Positions 24,681-34,924 are shown, counted from the first letter of the stretch. The stretch is 64,000 bases of DNA from Ralstonia condita (GCF_958405655.1 NZ_CATYWO010000001.1:372001-436000); one strand, 5' to 3'. A program made the numbers and translations. The notes: a model not told the origin generated them from the sequence alone.

Positions 24681-26177
24681 ATGTCAAAGCCCTCTCTTCT
24701 TGCGCGGCCGGACGTGCCCCGGGGCACGCTGATGATCCAAGGCACGACGTCCGACGCGGGCAAGAGCACGCTGGTGGCCGGCCTGTGCCGCGTGGCACAT
24801 CGTGCCGGTGCGCGCGTGGCGCCGTTCAAGCCTCAGAACATGGCGCTCAACAGCGCCGTGACCGCCGACGGCGGCGAGATCGGCCGCGCCCAGGCACTAC
24901 AGGCGCAGGCGGCGGGCATCGCTCCCACCGTCGACATGAATCCGGTGCTGCTCAAGCCCAACAGCGATACCGGCGCGCAGATCATCATCCACGGCCAGCC
25001 GCGCTGTGACCTCGACGCTCGCGCATATCACGACTACAAGCCGACGGCCATGGCGGCGGTGCTCGAATCGCATGCCCGCTTGCGGGCCCAATACGACCTC
25101 GTGGTGGCGGAAGGCGCCGGCAGTCCTGCCGAGATCAACCTGCGCGACCGCGACATCGCCAACATGGGCTTTGCCGAGGCGGTCGATTGCCCGGTCGTGC
25201 TGATTGCCGATATCGACCGTGGCGGGGTGTTCGCGCATCTGGTGGGTACGCTGGCCTGTCTGTCCGAGCGTGAACGCGCGCGCGTGGCCGGCTTCGTCAT
25301 CAACCGTTTTCGCGGCGACATGTCGCTGCTCGTGCCGGGGCTCGATTGGCTGGCAGCACAGACGGGCAAGCCGGTCTTCGGCGTGTTGCCGTATCTGCAT
25401 GGCCTGCATCTGGATGCGGAAGATGCCGTGCAGACGGCGCAGCGGGCGGCGAAATCAGACGCCTTGCGCGTGGTGATTCCGGTGCTGCCGCGCGTATCGA
25501 ATCACACCGATTTCGACGCGTTGCGCGCGCACCCGCAGGTGGACGTCCACCTGGTCGGCCCGGGCCAGCCTGTGCCCCCGGCCGACCTCATCATCCTGCC
25601 CGGCAGCAAGAGCGTGCAGGCCGACCTCGCGTGGCTGCGCGCCAACGGCTGGGAACCCGTCATCGCGCGGCACCTGCGCTACGGCGGCAAGCTGCTTGGC
25701 ATCTGCGGGGGCATGCAGATGCTGGGCCGCCGCTTGCACGACCCGCAGGGCCTGGAAGGCGCAGCCGGCAGCGTCGACGGCCTCGGCTATCTCGACTTCG
25801 AGACCACGCTGCAATCAGCCAAGCAGTTGCGTCAGGTGCGCGGTACGCTCGTCGAAGGCGGGGCAGCCGTCAGCGGCTACGAAATCCATATGGGTGTGAC
25901 GCAGGGCCCAGCGCTGGCGCGCGCAGCCGTGCAGCTCGACGATGGCCGTGTGGACGGCGCCATGTCAGCCGACGGGCAGATCCTGGCCACCTATCTGCAC
26001 GGCCTGTTCGACGCACCGCAAGCGTGCCGGGCGCTGCTCGCCTGGGCGGGTGTGCGCGACGCGCAGGCGCAGGACTATGCCGCCTTGCGCGAGGCGGCGC
26101 TGGAACGCCTGGCCGACACGTGCGAGGCGCATCTGGACCTGCCGGCACTCTTCGCTGCGCTGCCACGTGCGGGCTGA
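24681..26177 (+). CDS. cobQ: Cobyric acid synthase
   Basis: Glutamine-dependent amidation of adenosylcobyrinic a,c-diamide to adenosylcobyric acid. The 498 residues combine an N-terminal ATP-binding domain (LMIQGTTSDAGKSTLVAGL) with a C-terminal class I amidotransferase-like domain. GICGGMQMLG holds the nucleophile at about Cys342. A GATAAT hexamer ends six bases before the ATG, so the mRNA may have almost no leader. It is complete, although its direct product has no cbiB in this window to use it. Confidence 0.94.
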   Translation: MSKPSLLARPDVPRGTLMIQGTTSDAGKSTLVAGLCRVAHRAGARVAPFKPQNMALNSAVTADGGEIGRAQALQAQAAGIAPTVDMNPVLLKPNSDTGAQIIIHGQPRCDLDARAYHDYKPTAMAAVLESHARLRAQYDLVVAEGAGSPAEINLRDRDIANMGFAEAVDCPVVLIADIDRGGVFAHLVGTLACLSERERARVAGFVINRFRGDMSLLVPGLDWLAAQTGKPVFGVLPYLHGLHLDAEDAVQTAQRAAKSDALRVVIPVLPRVSNHTDFDALRAHPQVDVHLVGPGQPVPPADLIILPGSKSVQADLAWLRANGWEPVIARHLRYGGKLLGICGGMQMLGRRLHDPQGLEGAAGSVDGLGYLDFETTLQSAKQLRQVRGTLVEGGAAVSGYEIHMGVTQGPALARAAVQLDDGRVDGAMSADGQILATYLHGLFDAPQACRALLAWAGVRDAQAQDYAALREAALERLADTCEAHLDLPALFAALPRAG

Positions 26178-26251
26178 GCCATAATTGCCGATACGCAGAT
26201 CCGCCGGGTGATTGATTCGGCACATGATTCGACGAGCACGAGGAGGCAGGC

Positions 26252-26914
26252 ATGCCGGTGGCCGTTGTAGCGAATCCGAAAGGTGGGGTGGGCAAGACCA
26301 CGCTCGCAACCAACCTCGCCGGCTACTTTGCCGCGCGGGATCATGCCGTGATGCTGGGCGACACCGACCGCCAGCAGTCGTCGCGCGAATGGCTGGCGCT
26401 ACGCCCGGACACCGCCAAGCCGATCCGCACGTGGGAAATCCACGCCGACCACATCGCCAAGCCACCCAAGGGCACCACGCATGTGGTGCTCGATACGCCG
26501 GCGGGGCTGCATGGCTGGCGTCTGGCGGATCTCATCAAGCTGTCCGGGTACGTCATCGTGCCGCTGCAGCCGTCCATGTTCGACATCCTGGCCACGCAGA
26601 CCTTCCTGCGCAAACTGGCGGATGAAAAGCCGGTCCGGCACGGCGACGTCAAGCTGGGTGTGGTTGGCATGCGCGTCGACATGCGAACGCGCGCGGCCGA
26701 GCAGCTCCAGCGCTTTGTGCAGGGGCTTGAGGTCCCGATCCTCGGCTACCTGCGCGACACGCAGAACTACGTCCAGCTTGCAGCCCACGGTCTGACCCTG
26801 TGGGACGTGGCGCCTTCGCGCGTGGCCAGGGACATCGAACAATGGAGCGGCATTCTCGGCTGGCTCGGCGAGACCCCTGCGCAAGCTGCCGCCGATACCT
26901 CTGCGGCGGCATGA
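26252..26914 (+). CDS. ParA/MinD-type ATPase, orphan
   Basis: A 220-residue deviant Walker-A ATPase. PKGGVGKTT at 9-17 has the signature lysine near its start. LGDTDRQQSSREWL corresponds to switch/Walker A', and VVLDTPAGLHGW contains Walker B. No parB-like partner or parS site is seen next door, so a role in chromosome segregation is unproven. Such orphan ParA-like proteins also position other cargo. It has a strong GAGGAGG site upstream and a terminator shared with convergent panC. Confidence 0.85.
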   Translation: MPVAVVANPKGGVGKTTLATNLAGYFAARDHAVMLGDTDRQQSSREWLALRPDTAKPIRTWEIHADHIAKPPKGTTHVVLDTPAGLHGWRLADLIKLSGYVIVPLQPSMFDILATQTFLRKLADEKPVRHGDVKLGVVGMRVDMRTRAAEQLQRFVQGLEVPILGYLRDTQNYVQLAAHGLTLWDVAPSRVARDIEQWSGILGWLGETPAQAAADTSAAA

Positions 26915-26940
26915 AAAAAGCCCGGCAGTTACCGGGCTCT
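26913..26940. terminator. Bidirectional terminator between the parA-like gene and panC
   Basis: AGCCCGG/CCGGGCT stem (26919-26938) with a CAGTTA loop. The minus strand has a run of six T after the stem, which suits panC. The plus strand has CTCTTTG, weaker. Confidence 0.82.
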
Positions 26941-26968
26941 TTGTCGGGACACCGCGCGCGCGAGACGC

Positions 26969-27820
26969 TCAGATCTCGAGGTTGTCGATCAGGCGCGTCT
27001 TGCCGAGCTTCGCGGCGGTGAGTACCACCAGCGGCTCGCCAGCGGCGATGTTGTCGGGCGTCGGCATTTGCAGGTCGGAGCGGCGGCGTACGGCCACGTA
27101 GTCGGGCTGCCAGCCGCGGCCGCGCAGGTAATCCATCGCGCGGTTGGTCACCTCTTCGTGCGAGGCCTGGCCTTGCAGCACGGTCTCGAGCACGTCCTGG
27201 CGCACTTGGTGCAGCGTGCGGTACAGCTCGGGCGCTTCGGCCCGCTCGTCGCTGGAGAGATACGCATTGCGCGACGACAGCGCCAAGCCATCTTCGGCGC
27301 GTACCGTCTCGGCGGGAATGATGTCCACCGGCAGCGCAAACTGGTGGGCCATGCGGCGCACGATCATCAACTGCTGGTAGTCCTTCTTGCCGAACACGGC
27401 CACGCGAGGCTGCACGCAGCAGAACAGCTTCATCACCACCGTGCAGACGCCCTTGAAGAAGCCGGGGCGGAACTCCCCTTCGAGGGTGTCACCCAGGTCG
27501 TGCGGCGGCTCCACGCGGTATTCCTGCGGCTCGGGGTACATGTCGCGCTCGGTGGGCGCGAACAGCACGTAGACGCCTTCCTTCTGCAGCTTCTCGATGT
27601 CGTCCTGCAGCGTGCGCGGGTACTTGTCGAAGTCTTCGTTCGGGCCGAACTGCAGGCGGTTCACGAAGATGGACGCTACCACCGGGTCGCCGTGCTGGCG
27701 TGCCAGGCGCATCAGGCTGAGGTGGCCCTCATGCAGGTTGCCCATGGTCGGCACGAAGGCGACGCGGTTCTGTCCGCGCAGCTGGTCGCGCAGTTCCTGG
27801 ATGGACGAGATGACTTTCAT
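26969..27820 (-). CDS. panC: Pantothenate synthetase
   Basis: Condenses pantoate with beta-alanine using ATP in coenzyme A synthesis. The 283 residues contain the adenylate-binding PTMGNLHEGHLSLM near residue 25 and VFGKKDYQQLMIV near 150, both family hallmarks. LSSRNAYLS supplies further active-site residues. No panB or panD is adjacent. It follows scpA with 24 bases between, so the two are likely cotranscribed. Confidence 0.96.
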   Translation of the reverse strand: MKVISSIQELRDQLRGQNRVAFVPTMGNLHEGHLSLMRLARQHGDPVVASIFVNRLQFGPNEDFDKYPRTLQDDIEKLQKEGVYVLFAPTERDMYPEPQEYRVEPPHDLGDTLEGEFRPGFFKGVCTVVMKLFCCVQPRVAVFGKKDYQQLMIVRRMAHQFALPVDIIPAETVRAEDGLALSSRNAYLSSDERAEAPELYRTLHQVRQDVLETVLQGQASHEEVTNRAMDYLRGRGWQPDYVAVRRRSDLQMPTPDNIAAGEPLVVLTAAKLGKTRLIDNLEI

Positions 27821-27844
27821 TCGATTTGGTGGTGAGCCGACCGA

Positions 27845-28726
27845 TTACGTCGGAGAGTAGGCAAGGCGCACGTAGATGGGTGCGAACGGTTCGGCCTGGG
27901 TGATTTCGACGAGCGACTCTCGAGAGAGCTCCAGCATGGCGACAAAGTTGACCACCACGATGGGCGCACCTTTGCCCGACTGGATTGCTTCTTCGAACAG
28001 CTCGGTGAACTCCATGAAGCGGGCGTGCTGCAGCTTGCGCAGGATCTGGCTCATGTGCTCGCGCACCGACAGTTCCTCGCGCGAGATCTTGTGGTGCTGG
28101 GTGAGCTTGGCGCGCCGCAGCACGTCGGCCCAAGCCACCCTCAGGTCATCGGTATCGACATCGGGGTAGCGCGGCGCCAGGCTTTGTTCGATGTAGACCT
28201 GGGCACGCAGGAAGTCGCGGCCGATCTGCGGCAGGGTGTCGAGCTTCTGGGCGGCAAGCTTCATCTGCTCGTACTCGAGCAGGCGGCGCACCAGTTCGGC
28301 ACGCGGATCTTCCGGCTCCACGCCCTCGTCGGTCTTCTTGACCGGCAGCAGCATGCGCGACTTGATTTCGATCAGCATGGCCGCCATCAGCAGGTATTCG
28401 GCGGCCAGCTCGAGGTTGGTCGCCCGGATCTGCTCGATGTACGCCAGGTATTGCCGCGTGACCTGTGCCAGCGGAATGTCCAGCACGTTGAAGTTCTGCC
28501 GGCGGATGAGGTACAGCAACAGGTCCAGCGGACCTTCGAACGCTTCGAGAAACACCTCGAGCGCGTCGGGCGGAATGTACAGATCCTGCGGGAGCTTGAA
28601 CAGCGGCTCGCCGTAGAGCCGCGCGAAGGCGAGACCGTCGACCTGGGCGGGTGTCGAATCCTGTTCGGGCGCCACGCTGGGCAGCTCGACGGGCAGCGGC
28701 AGCTTGTCCTGCGCGGAAGTCGTCAT
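27845..28726 (-). CDS. scpA: Segregation and condensation protein A
   Basis: The kleisin subunit of the Smc-ScpAB chromosome condensin. The 293 residues include a disordered N-terminal ~45. The kleisin core FEGPLDLLLYLIRRQNFNVLDIP follows, and then AEYLLMAAMLIEIKSRMLLP, which contacts the Smc neck. The C-terminal winged helix binds the Smc cap. No scpB gene is within the window. Upstream is the DUF3460 gene, downstream panC. Confidence 0.94.
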   Translation of the reverse strand: MTTSAQDKLPLPVELPSVAPEQDSTPAQVDGLAFARLYGEPLFKLPQDLYIPPDALEVFLEAFEGPLDLLLYLIRRQNFNVLDIPLAQVTRQYLAYIEQIRATNLELAAEYLLMAAMLIEIKSRMLLPVKKTDEGVEPEDPRAELVRRLLEYEQMKLAAQKLDTLPQIGRDFLRAQVYIEQSLAPRYPDVDTDDLRVAWADVLRRAKLTQHHKISREELSVREHMSQILRKLQHARFMEFTELFEEAIQSGKGAPIVVVNFVAMLELSRESLVEITQAEPFAPIYVRLAYSPT

Positions 28727-28766
28727 GCGACGGTGAGCCTCAAGGCCATTGCGGCCGGTGGGCCGG

Positions 28767-28955
28767 TCAGTCCAGCGAGTAGACGTAAGGCTTCTGCGCC
28801 ACGCGGGCGGCCTTGGCCCGTGCGCGTTCTTCCAGGTCGATCGGTTCCTTGTCCCACAGCAGGGAGCGACCTTGGCGCTGCTGCGCTTCGAGGTCAGGCT
28901 TCTCGGTCTTGAGTTCTTCCAGGAACTGGGTGATCTCGGACTTGTACAGGGCCAT
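28767..28955 (-). CDS. DUF3460 family small protein
   Basis: A 62-residue protein of the DUF3460 family, restricted as far as I know to beta-proteobacteria. It starts MALYKSEITQFLEELK and is mostly charged and helical, ending KPYVYSLD. The frame extends upstream without similarity, so the internal ATG was taken. It is encoded immediately upstream of scpA on the same strand. Function unknown. Confidence 0.82.
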   Translation of the reverse strand: MALYKSEITQFLEELKTEKPDLEAQQRQGRSLLWDKEPIDLEERARAKAARVAQKPYVYSLD

Positions 28956-29181
28956 GGCAGTCGATGATGTTGGGTGATCTTGTCCGCACGGGCGCATCCC
29001 GGACGGAAAACCCGCGCATTTTACCGTATCGGCCGGTGGGCACGGCCCCTGCGAAGGCGTTCGGATCGCTTCTTGAGGACGTTTCCGTTGCATTTGCCTG
29101 GGCGCCTCATGGGGGCGGTATGGTCAAATACGCCTTTTCCAGGATCCAGCCGGCCCATGGGGCGGCGCGACGCTTGCCACG

Positions 29182-30960
29182 ATGACTGGCCCTCACCGAC
29201 CGTCACGACCCTCCGTTCTCCGCATGTCCCCTTGGCGAGCTGCCGCGCTGGCGGCCGGCTTCGCCCTGTGGGCGGCCTGCGCACCCGCCAGGGCTGCCTA
29301 CGATGTCAAGATCGAGGCGCCCAAGGCCATCCGCGACCTGCTCGAGCACCATCTCGACCTTTCCCGCTATCAGGACCGCAAGGACATCACCGAAGACCAG
29401 CTCCAGTACATGGTCGAGACCATCGGTGACCAGGTCGCCAAGCTCACGGCCACCGAGGGTTATTTCGTACCCAGGGCGACTGCGCAACTGGAGGGGCCGG
29501 TCGACCACCGTGTCGTGCGCGTGAAGGTGGAGCCCGGTCCACGCACCACGATCGACAATGTGGCACTGGACTTTACCGGTGCCATCACGCACGACCCCAA
29601 GCGCATCGAAGCGCTGAAGAAGGCGTGGGGCCTCGGGCCCGGCATGGCTTTCCGGCAGTCCGGCTGGGACAAGGCCAAGGATGACGGCCTGGCTGCGCTG
29701 CAAAGCAAACGTTACTACGCAGCCAGGCAGACGAACTCGCAGGCGCGCATCGATCCTGACGAGAACAAGGCAGACCTGTCGGTCGCCTATGACAGTGGCC
29801 CCGCGTACACGCTTGGTCCTCTGGATGTGCAGGGCCTGTCGCGCTATCCGCGCAGCATCATCGATCACGTGAATCCGCTGCACGTGGGCGAGGACTACTC
29901 TGCCGACCGGCTGCAGGCATTGCAGGCCGCCATCCAGGGGCAGCCGTACTTCTCCAATGCCATCGTCGACCTCGGCGACGATCCGAAGCATCCCGACAAT
30001 GCGCCGGTGCGCGTACGCGTGCGGGAGTACCCGCCCAACCGCATCACCAGCGGTGTCGGCTATGGGACGGACACGGGCGCGTCGGTCGAAGGGCGCTATC
30101 AGTATCTGAACCTGTTCAGGAAGGCATGGGTGCTGGATGCGCAGGCGCGTCTCGAACAACGCCGCCAATACCTGTTCAGCAGCGTGACCTTGCCCCCCGA
30201 TGACAAGCAATACATCAACAGCGTGTACGCCAGCATGGACCGCACCGACACGTCGGGCACCGACACGCGCAGCTACCGCTCCGGCTTCAAGCAGACGCGC
30301 GTGCGGGGCATCTACGAAACGTCCTTCACCGTCGATTTTTACTATGACGACCTGCGTCCCGAAGGCGCCGAACGCCAGTTGAGCAAGGCCCTGGTGCCAG
30401 GCTTTGCCTGGACCCGCCGGAATGTCGACGATCCACTGTTCCCGCGGCGTGGCAACATCATCACCACGCAGATCGGCGCCGCCGTCAAGGGCGTGCTGAC
30501 CGATCAATCGTTCGTGCGTTCATACAGCCGTATCCGCCAGTTTGTGCCCGTGGGGCAGCGCGACATCTTTGTTGCGCGCGCGGAGCTGGGCGCCATCCTG
30601 ACCTCCGGTACCGGCGATGGCATTCCGGCGACATTGCGCTTTCGCACGGGCGGCACGCAATCAGTGCGCGGCTACGACTTCCAGAGCATCGGCAATGTCG
30701 TCAATGGCAGCACGCTGCCAACCAAGTTCCTCGTGACGGGCGGGCTGGAATATCAACGCTGGTTCCTGCCGCAGTGGGGCGCTGCCGTGTTCCTGGATTC
30801 CGGTACGGCCACCGACAACTGGCCAGAACGCCGCTGGTACAACGGCGTGGGCGTCGGCGTGCGGTGGAAGAGCCCGGTCGGGCCGATCCAGCTTGACCTG
30901 GCTTATGGCATCCAGCAGAAGCAGTTCCGCCCGAGCGTGTCGCTGGGCATCGCATTCTGA
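29182..30960 (+). CDS. tamA: Translocation and assembly module subunit TamA
   Basis: An outer-membrane Omp85-family protein that works with TamB in outer-membrane protein assembly or lipid transport. About 592 residues. A signal peptide (RAAALAAGFALWAACAPARA) is followed by three POTRA-like domains and a C-terminal barrel. The lid-lock region FRTGGTQSVRGYDFQSIG and the terminal strand FRPSVSLGIAF are diagnostic. The ATG 14 codons downstream (MSPWRAAAL) is an equally likely start and gives a tidier signal peptide. It runs directly into tamB. Confidence 0.9.
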   Translation: MTGPHRPSRPSVLRMSPWRAAALAAGFALWAACAPARAAYDVKIEAPKAIRDLLEHHLDLSRYQDRKDITEDQLQYMVETIGDQVAKLTATEGYFVPRATAQLEGPVDHRVVRVKVEPGPRTTIDNVALDFTGAITHDPKRIEALKKAWGLGPGMAFRQSGWDKAKDDGLAALQSKRYYAARQTNSQARIDPDENKADLSVAYDSGPAYTLGPLDVQGLSRYPRSIIDHVNPLHVGEDYSADRLQALQAAIQGQPYFSNAIVDLGDDPKHPDNAPVRVRVREYPPNRITSGVGYGTDTGASVEGRYQYLNLFRKAWVLDAQARLEQRRQYLFSSVTLPPDDKQYINSVYASMDRTDTSGTDTRSYRSGFKQTRVRGIYETSFTVDFYYDDLRPEGAERQLSKALVPGFAWTRRNVDDPLFPRRGNIITTQIGAAVKGVLTDQSFVRSYSRIRQFVPVGQRDIFVARAELGAILTSGTGDGIPATLRFRTGGTQSVRGYDFQSIGNVVNGSTLPTKFLVTGGLEYQRWFLPQWGAAVFLDSGTATDNWPERRWYNGVGVGVRWKSPVGPIQLDLAYGIQQKQFRPSVSLGIAF

Positions 30961-30968
30961 GCGTGACG

Positions 30969-33900
30969 ATGACCGACCCGCAGACACCTGAATCCGCACC
31001 ACCCGACGCGCCGCAGCCGAAACGAAGCCAGGGCCGCCGCGCGCTGCGGTGGCTTGGCGGACTTGTCGCCGTACTGCTGGCAACCGTGGCGGCGTTGGCC
31101 GCGTGGCTGGTCTGGGCCGTCCACACGCAAGCGGGTACGGCCCAGCTCTGGTCGCTCGCCACGCGCTTCGGGCACGCCTACCTGTCAGGCACGCTCGTCG
31201 GCGGCACGTTGCGGGACGGCCTCTCGCTGCGTGACCTGCACGTGCGCGCAGGCAGCACCGAAGTGCGCATCGACCACGTCGATGGCCGTTGGACAATCAC
31301 CCGCGGCCCGTGGCGTGGGCATGTTGCTTATCTGAGCGCGGGCCATGTCGAGGTGATCCTGCATCCGACACCGCCGGCGCCGCCCAGCGGCCCTCCAGCG
31401 TCCCTGGTGCTGCCAATGGCGCTGGATGTGGATCGGTTGACAGTGGATCGCCTTGCCATTCGCCAGGGCACGTCGACAACGGAGCTGAAAGCGATCGCCG
31501 GCAGCCTGCACACCGACGGTACGCGTCATCGCGTGTTGCTCGACAACATGGAAACGCCGGCCGGCAAGCTGGCGGCCACGTTACACATGACGGGTACGCG
31601 GCCGTATCCGCTGACGGGCAGTGCCACGTTGATGACGCAGTTCGAGGCCAATGGGCAAAAGCAGGATGCGACTGTGTCGGCACAGCTCTCGGGCTCGCTG
31701 GAAGCGCTGCATGTCGACGCGACCGGCACCGGTGCAACGTTGACCGCGCAGGCGCGGATCGATGTCACGCCATTCGGCGCGCTGCCCCTGTCGCGCGCCG
31801 TGGTGTCAGCCGATCACGTGAACCCGAGAGCGTTTGCACCGGGCGCACCCGAGGCATCGCTGTCGATCCGCGCCGATCTGCGCCCGGACGCGCAAGCCCG
31901 GACGCTGACGGTGGCTGGCCCCATCCAGATCGACAACGCGCAGGCGGGCACGCTCAATACGCAAAAGCTGCCGCTGCAGTCGCTGCGCGCGCTGGTGCGG
32001 CTGAACGCAGAGGCCCAGCAGCTCACCGGGCTGGACGTGCGTTTGCTGGGCGGCGCCCAGCTGACCGGCGCAGCGGACGTGAAGCAAGGCCGCGGTACTC
32101 TGCGCGTTGACGTGCGTCAGCTCGACTTGCAGGCATTGCACGCCTCGCTGGAAAAGACCAGGCTCGCCGGCCCCATCACGGTCGACTTTGCCGGTGGCAC
32201 GCAGCGTGTGGCGCTCGACCTGGCGGGCGGCGACATGCGCGCGCAAGCCAGGGCGGTGGTCGATGCAGCGCAGGTGGCGTTGGACGAGGCGCAAGTGTCG
32301 CTCGGCCGTTCGCGGCTGATGCTTTCGGGCGCGCTCAAGCGCGATGCGACGCAGTCGTTCGCGTTCAAGGGCAATCTGGCCGAGTTCGATCCGTCGCGAT
32401 TGGCGCAGGTGGCGAAGGGACGCATCAATGCGGAATTCGACGCGCGCGGCACGCTGGCAGAGCCGACCGATGCCGCCATCCGCTTTGCCGTTCGCAACAG
32501 CGAATATGCCGGCCTGCCGATGACGGGTGACGGCAACGTCCACGTACGCGGCGCGCGGCTGCTCCCCAGTGATGCCAGGCTGGACGTGGCCGGCAACAAG
32601 GCCACCTTGCGCGGCAGTTTCGGGGCGGCAGGCGACCGCATGCATGTCGACATCGATGCGCCGCAACTCGCGCGGCTTCAGCTCGGCGTGAGCGGGGCGC
32701 TCACCTTGTCTGGCGACGTGTCGGGCACGGTCAGGCAGCCCCAGGTCGATGCCACCTTCCGCGCCAGCCAGCTCGCCTATCAAGGCAACAAGATCGAACT
32801 GGCCAACGGCCGCGCACAACTGCACGACGGGGTCGACGGGCCATTGCTGTTCGATCTGACCGCGCAGCGTGTGACGGGCCCGAGCCTGTCGCTGCGCGAG
32901 GTGCATGCCACGCTCGACGGCACGCGCCGCGCGCACCGCTTCCGAGCCGATGCGGATGGCAACGTGCGCAACCAGCCGTTCAAGTTCGCGCTCGCGGGCG
33001 AGGGCGCGCTCACGCCAGGCAAGGATGGCGACACCTGGGACGGTACGGTTTCCACGCTCGCGGCGCAGGGCGCGCCCAACCTGCAGCTCACAGCACCGGT
33101 CCGACTGTCGGTGGCACGGGGTCGCCTGGTGGTCGGCCGTGCGGATATGACGCTGGATCAGACGCCCATCCATATCGAGCGAATCGAGTCCGATCAGGGC
33201 CACGTGCGCAGCGCCGGCCGGTTCGATGGGCTGCAGATCGCGCGCGTGCTGGAACTCGTGCGCACGTGGACGGGCCAGGCGCCGCCGGTACGCTCCGACC
33301 TCGTCATCGACGGCCAATGGGATGTGGATCTTGGCGCAACGGCCTCCGGTACGGCTCGTGTCGTACGGCGCAGTGGCGATCTGTCGATCAATGCAGGGCG
33401 CGGATTCACTCCGCTTGGCCTGACCGAGGCGAGCGTGGAGGCGCGTGGCGAGGGGATGCACCTCGCCGTACGCGGCAACGTTCAATCGACGCGTGTCGGC
33501 AATCTCTATCTGGACGCCGGGGTGGGTCTGACGCGCGAGGGTGCGCCCGGTGCGCTGGCACTGATGTCGCCGGCGTCGCCGCTGACAGGCGGGCTGACGG
33601 TGAGCCTGCCGCATCTCAAAGGTATTGGTGATCTCCTCGGCCCGGACGTGGCAACGGACGGCCAGCTGGCCGCCAGCCTGTCGTTTGCGGGCACCGTCGG
33701 CGCGCCCAAGGTGAGCGGCTTCCTGACGGGACAGGACATCGACGTGGCGCTGTACGACCAGGGCATTCGCCTGACCGGTGGCGTCTTGCGCGTGGCGCTG
33801 GACCAGAACGTCGTCGACTTGCAGCAGGTGTTGTTCCATGGCGGTGAGGGCACCGTGCGGGCGCAGGGCCGCGTGCAGTTGGGCGAGGCCAACCCGAACC

Positions 33901-34868
33901 TGGCGGGCACCCTTGTCGCCGACAAGCTCCAGCTCTTTGCAGATCCGGACCGCACGCTGGTGCTTTCCGGCCAGGCGCGCATCGCCAATGACAATGACCG
34001 TGTGGCCGTCACCGGCAAGTTCCGGGTCGATCGCGGCCTGTTCGACCTGCCCAAGGATGGCGCACCTGCGCTCGGCGACGACGTCGTCATCGTGCGTCGC
34101 GCCGATGCCGCCCGCAATCAGGCCGAGCGCGGCGTCAAGCGCGAAGAAAAGCCCGCCGGCCGCTTCAGTCCGGTCGTCGATGTCGATGTCGATTTTGGTG
34201 ACAACTTCCGCTTCAAGGGCGCCGGCGCCGACTTGTCGCTTGGCGGGCAGATGCACGTGCATAGCGAGCCGCTGGTCCCCTTGCGCGGCACGGGCACGAT
34301 CTACGTGCGCGAGGGCAGCACATACGAAGCCTTCGGCCGCAAGCTGGCCATCGAACGGGGCGTGCTGAACTTCATCGGCCCGATCAACAATCCGTCGTTC
34401 AACATCACGGCGATGCGGCGCAATCAGGAAGTGGAGGCCGGTGTGCAGGTGACCGGCACGGTGCGCCAGCCGCGCGTCAAGCTGGTCTCCGAGCCCAACG
34501 TGCCCGACGAAGACAAGCTGTCGTGGCTGATGTTCGGCTACAGCGCATCGAACGCGGGCCTCGGCCAGCAGCAGGCAATGTCTGGGGCGGCGCTGGGGCT
34601 GCTCGGCAATGTCGCGGGCAAGAACGTGGCCCGGCGCTTTGGATTCGATGAGTTTTCGATCGGGCCGTCCACTTCTGGCCTGACCGATCCGCAAGTGGTG
34701 AGCCTGGGCAAGGCGATCTCCGAGCGCATCGTGGTCGGCTACGAGCAGAGCCTGTCCACGGCCGACTCCATCGTCAAGCTGACGTGGCAGTTCTCGCGGC
34801 GGTGGTCTGTCGTCGCGCGCGGGGGGACGATCAACGGGGCGTCGGTTCTGTTCAACAAGCGTTGGTAA
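30969..34868 (+). CDS. tamB: Translocation and assembly module subunit TamB
   Basis: A 1299-residue AsmA/TamB-like protein that spans the periplasm. It has one N-terminal membrane anchor (WLGGLVAVLLATVAALAAWL). A very long repetitive beta-sheet region forms a hydrophobic groove. The C-terminal DUF490/TamB domain ends VVARGGTINGASVLFNKRW. It follows tamA by 8 bases. The ATG was preferred to the GTG two codons upstream. A 1046-residue open frame on the opposite strand is a GC-driven shadow. Confidence 0.93.
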   Translation: MTDPQTPESAPPDAPQPKRSQGRRALRWLGGLVAVLLATVAALAAWLVWAVHTQAGTAQLWSLATRFGHAYLSGTLVGGTLRDGLSLRDLHVRAGSTEVRIDHVDGRWTITRGPWRGHVAYLSAGHVEVILHPTPPAPPSGPPASLVLPMALDVDRLTVDRLAIRQGTSTTELKAIAGSLHTDGTRHRVLLDNMETPAGKLAATLHMTGTRPYPLTGSATLMTQFEANGQKQDATVSAQLSGSLEALHVDATGTGATLTAQARIDVTPFGALPLSRAVVSADHVNPRAFAPGAPEASLSIRADLRPDAQARTLTVAGPIQIDNAQAGTLNTQKLPLQSLRALVRLNAEAQQLTGLDVRLLGGAQLTGAADVKQGRGTLRVDVRQLDLQALHASLEKTRLAGPITVDFAGGTQRVALDLAGGDMRAQARAVVDAAQVALDEAQVSLGRSRLMLSGALKRDATQSFAFKGNLAEFDPSRLAQVAKGRINAEFDARGTLAEPTDAAIRFAVRNSEYAGLPMTGDGNVHVRGARLLPSDARLDVAGNKATLRGSFGAAGDRMHVDIDAPQLARLQLGVSGALTLSGDVSGTVRQPQVDATFRASQLAYQGNKIELANGRAQLHDGVDGPLLFDLTAQRVTGPSLSLREVHATLDGTRRAHRFRADADGNVRNQPFKFALAGEGALTPGKDGDTWDGTVSTLAAQGAPNLQLTAPVRLSVARGRLVVGRADMTLDQTPIHIERIESDQGHVRSAGRFDGLQIARVLELVRTWTGQAPPVRSDLVIDGQWDVDLGATASGTARVVRRSGDLSINAGRGFTPLGLTEASVEARGEGMHLAVRGNVQSTRVGNLYLDAGVGLTREGAPGALALMSPASPLTGGLTVSLPHLKGIGDLLGPDVATDGQLAASLSFAGTVGAPKVSGFLTGQDIDVALYDQGIRLTGGVLRVALDQNVVDLQQVLFHGGEGTVRAQGRVQLGEANPNLAGTLVADKLQLFADPDRTLVLSGQARIANDNDRVAVTGKFRVDRGLFDLPKDGAPALGDDVVIVRRADAARNQAERGVKREEKPAGRFSPVVDVDVDFGDNFRFKGAGADLSLGGQMHVHSEPLVPLRGTGTIYVREGSTYEAFGRKLAIERGVLNFIGPINNPSFNITAMRRNQEVEAGVQVTGTVRQPRVKLVSEPNVPDEDKLSWLMFGYSASNAGLGQQQAMSGAALGLLGNVAGKNVARRFGFDEFSIGPSTSGLTDPQVVSLGKAISERIVVGYEQSLSTADSIVKLTWQFSRRWSVVARGGTINGASVLFNKRW

Positions 34869-34924
34869 TCGGGGAGGCCGGCTGCCAGAATGGCGCCGTG
34901 TACCGCTTCGGAAAAGGGGTTTCC

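Noticed and set aside
26252..26914. ParA-like gene considered as a marker of a plasmid or integrated element
   Set aside because: No parB, replication gene, integrase or tRNA insertion site is present, and neighbours cobQ and panC are chromosomal core genes.
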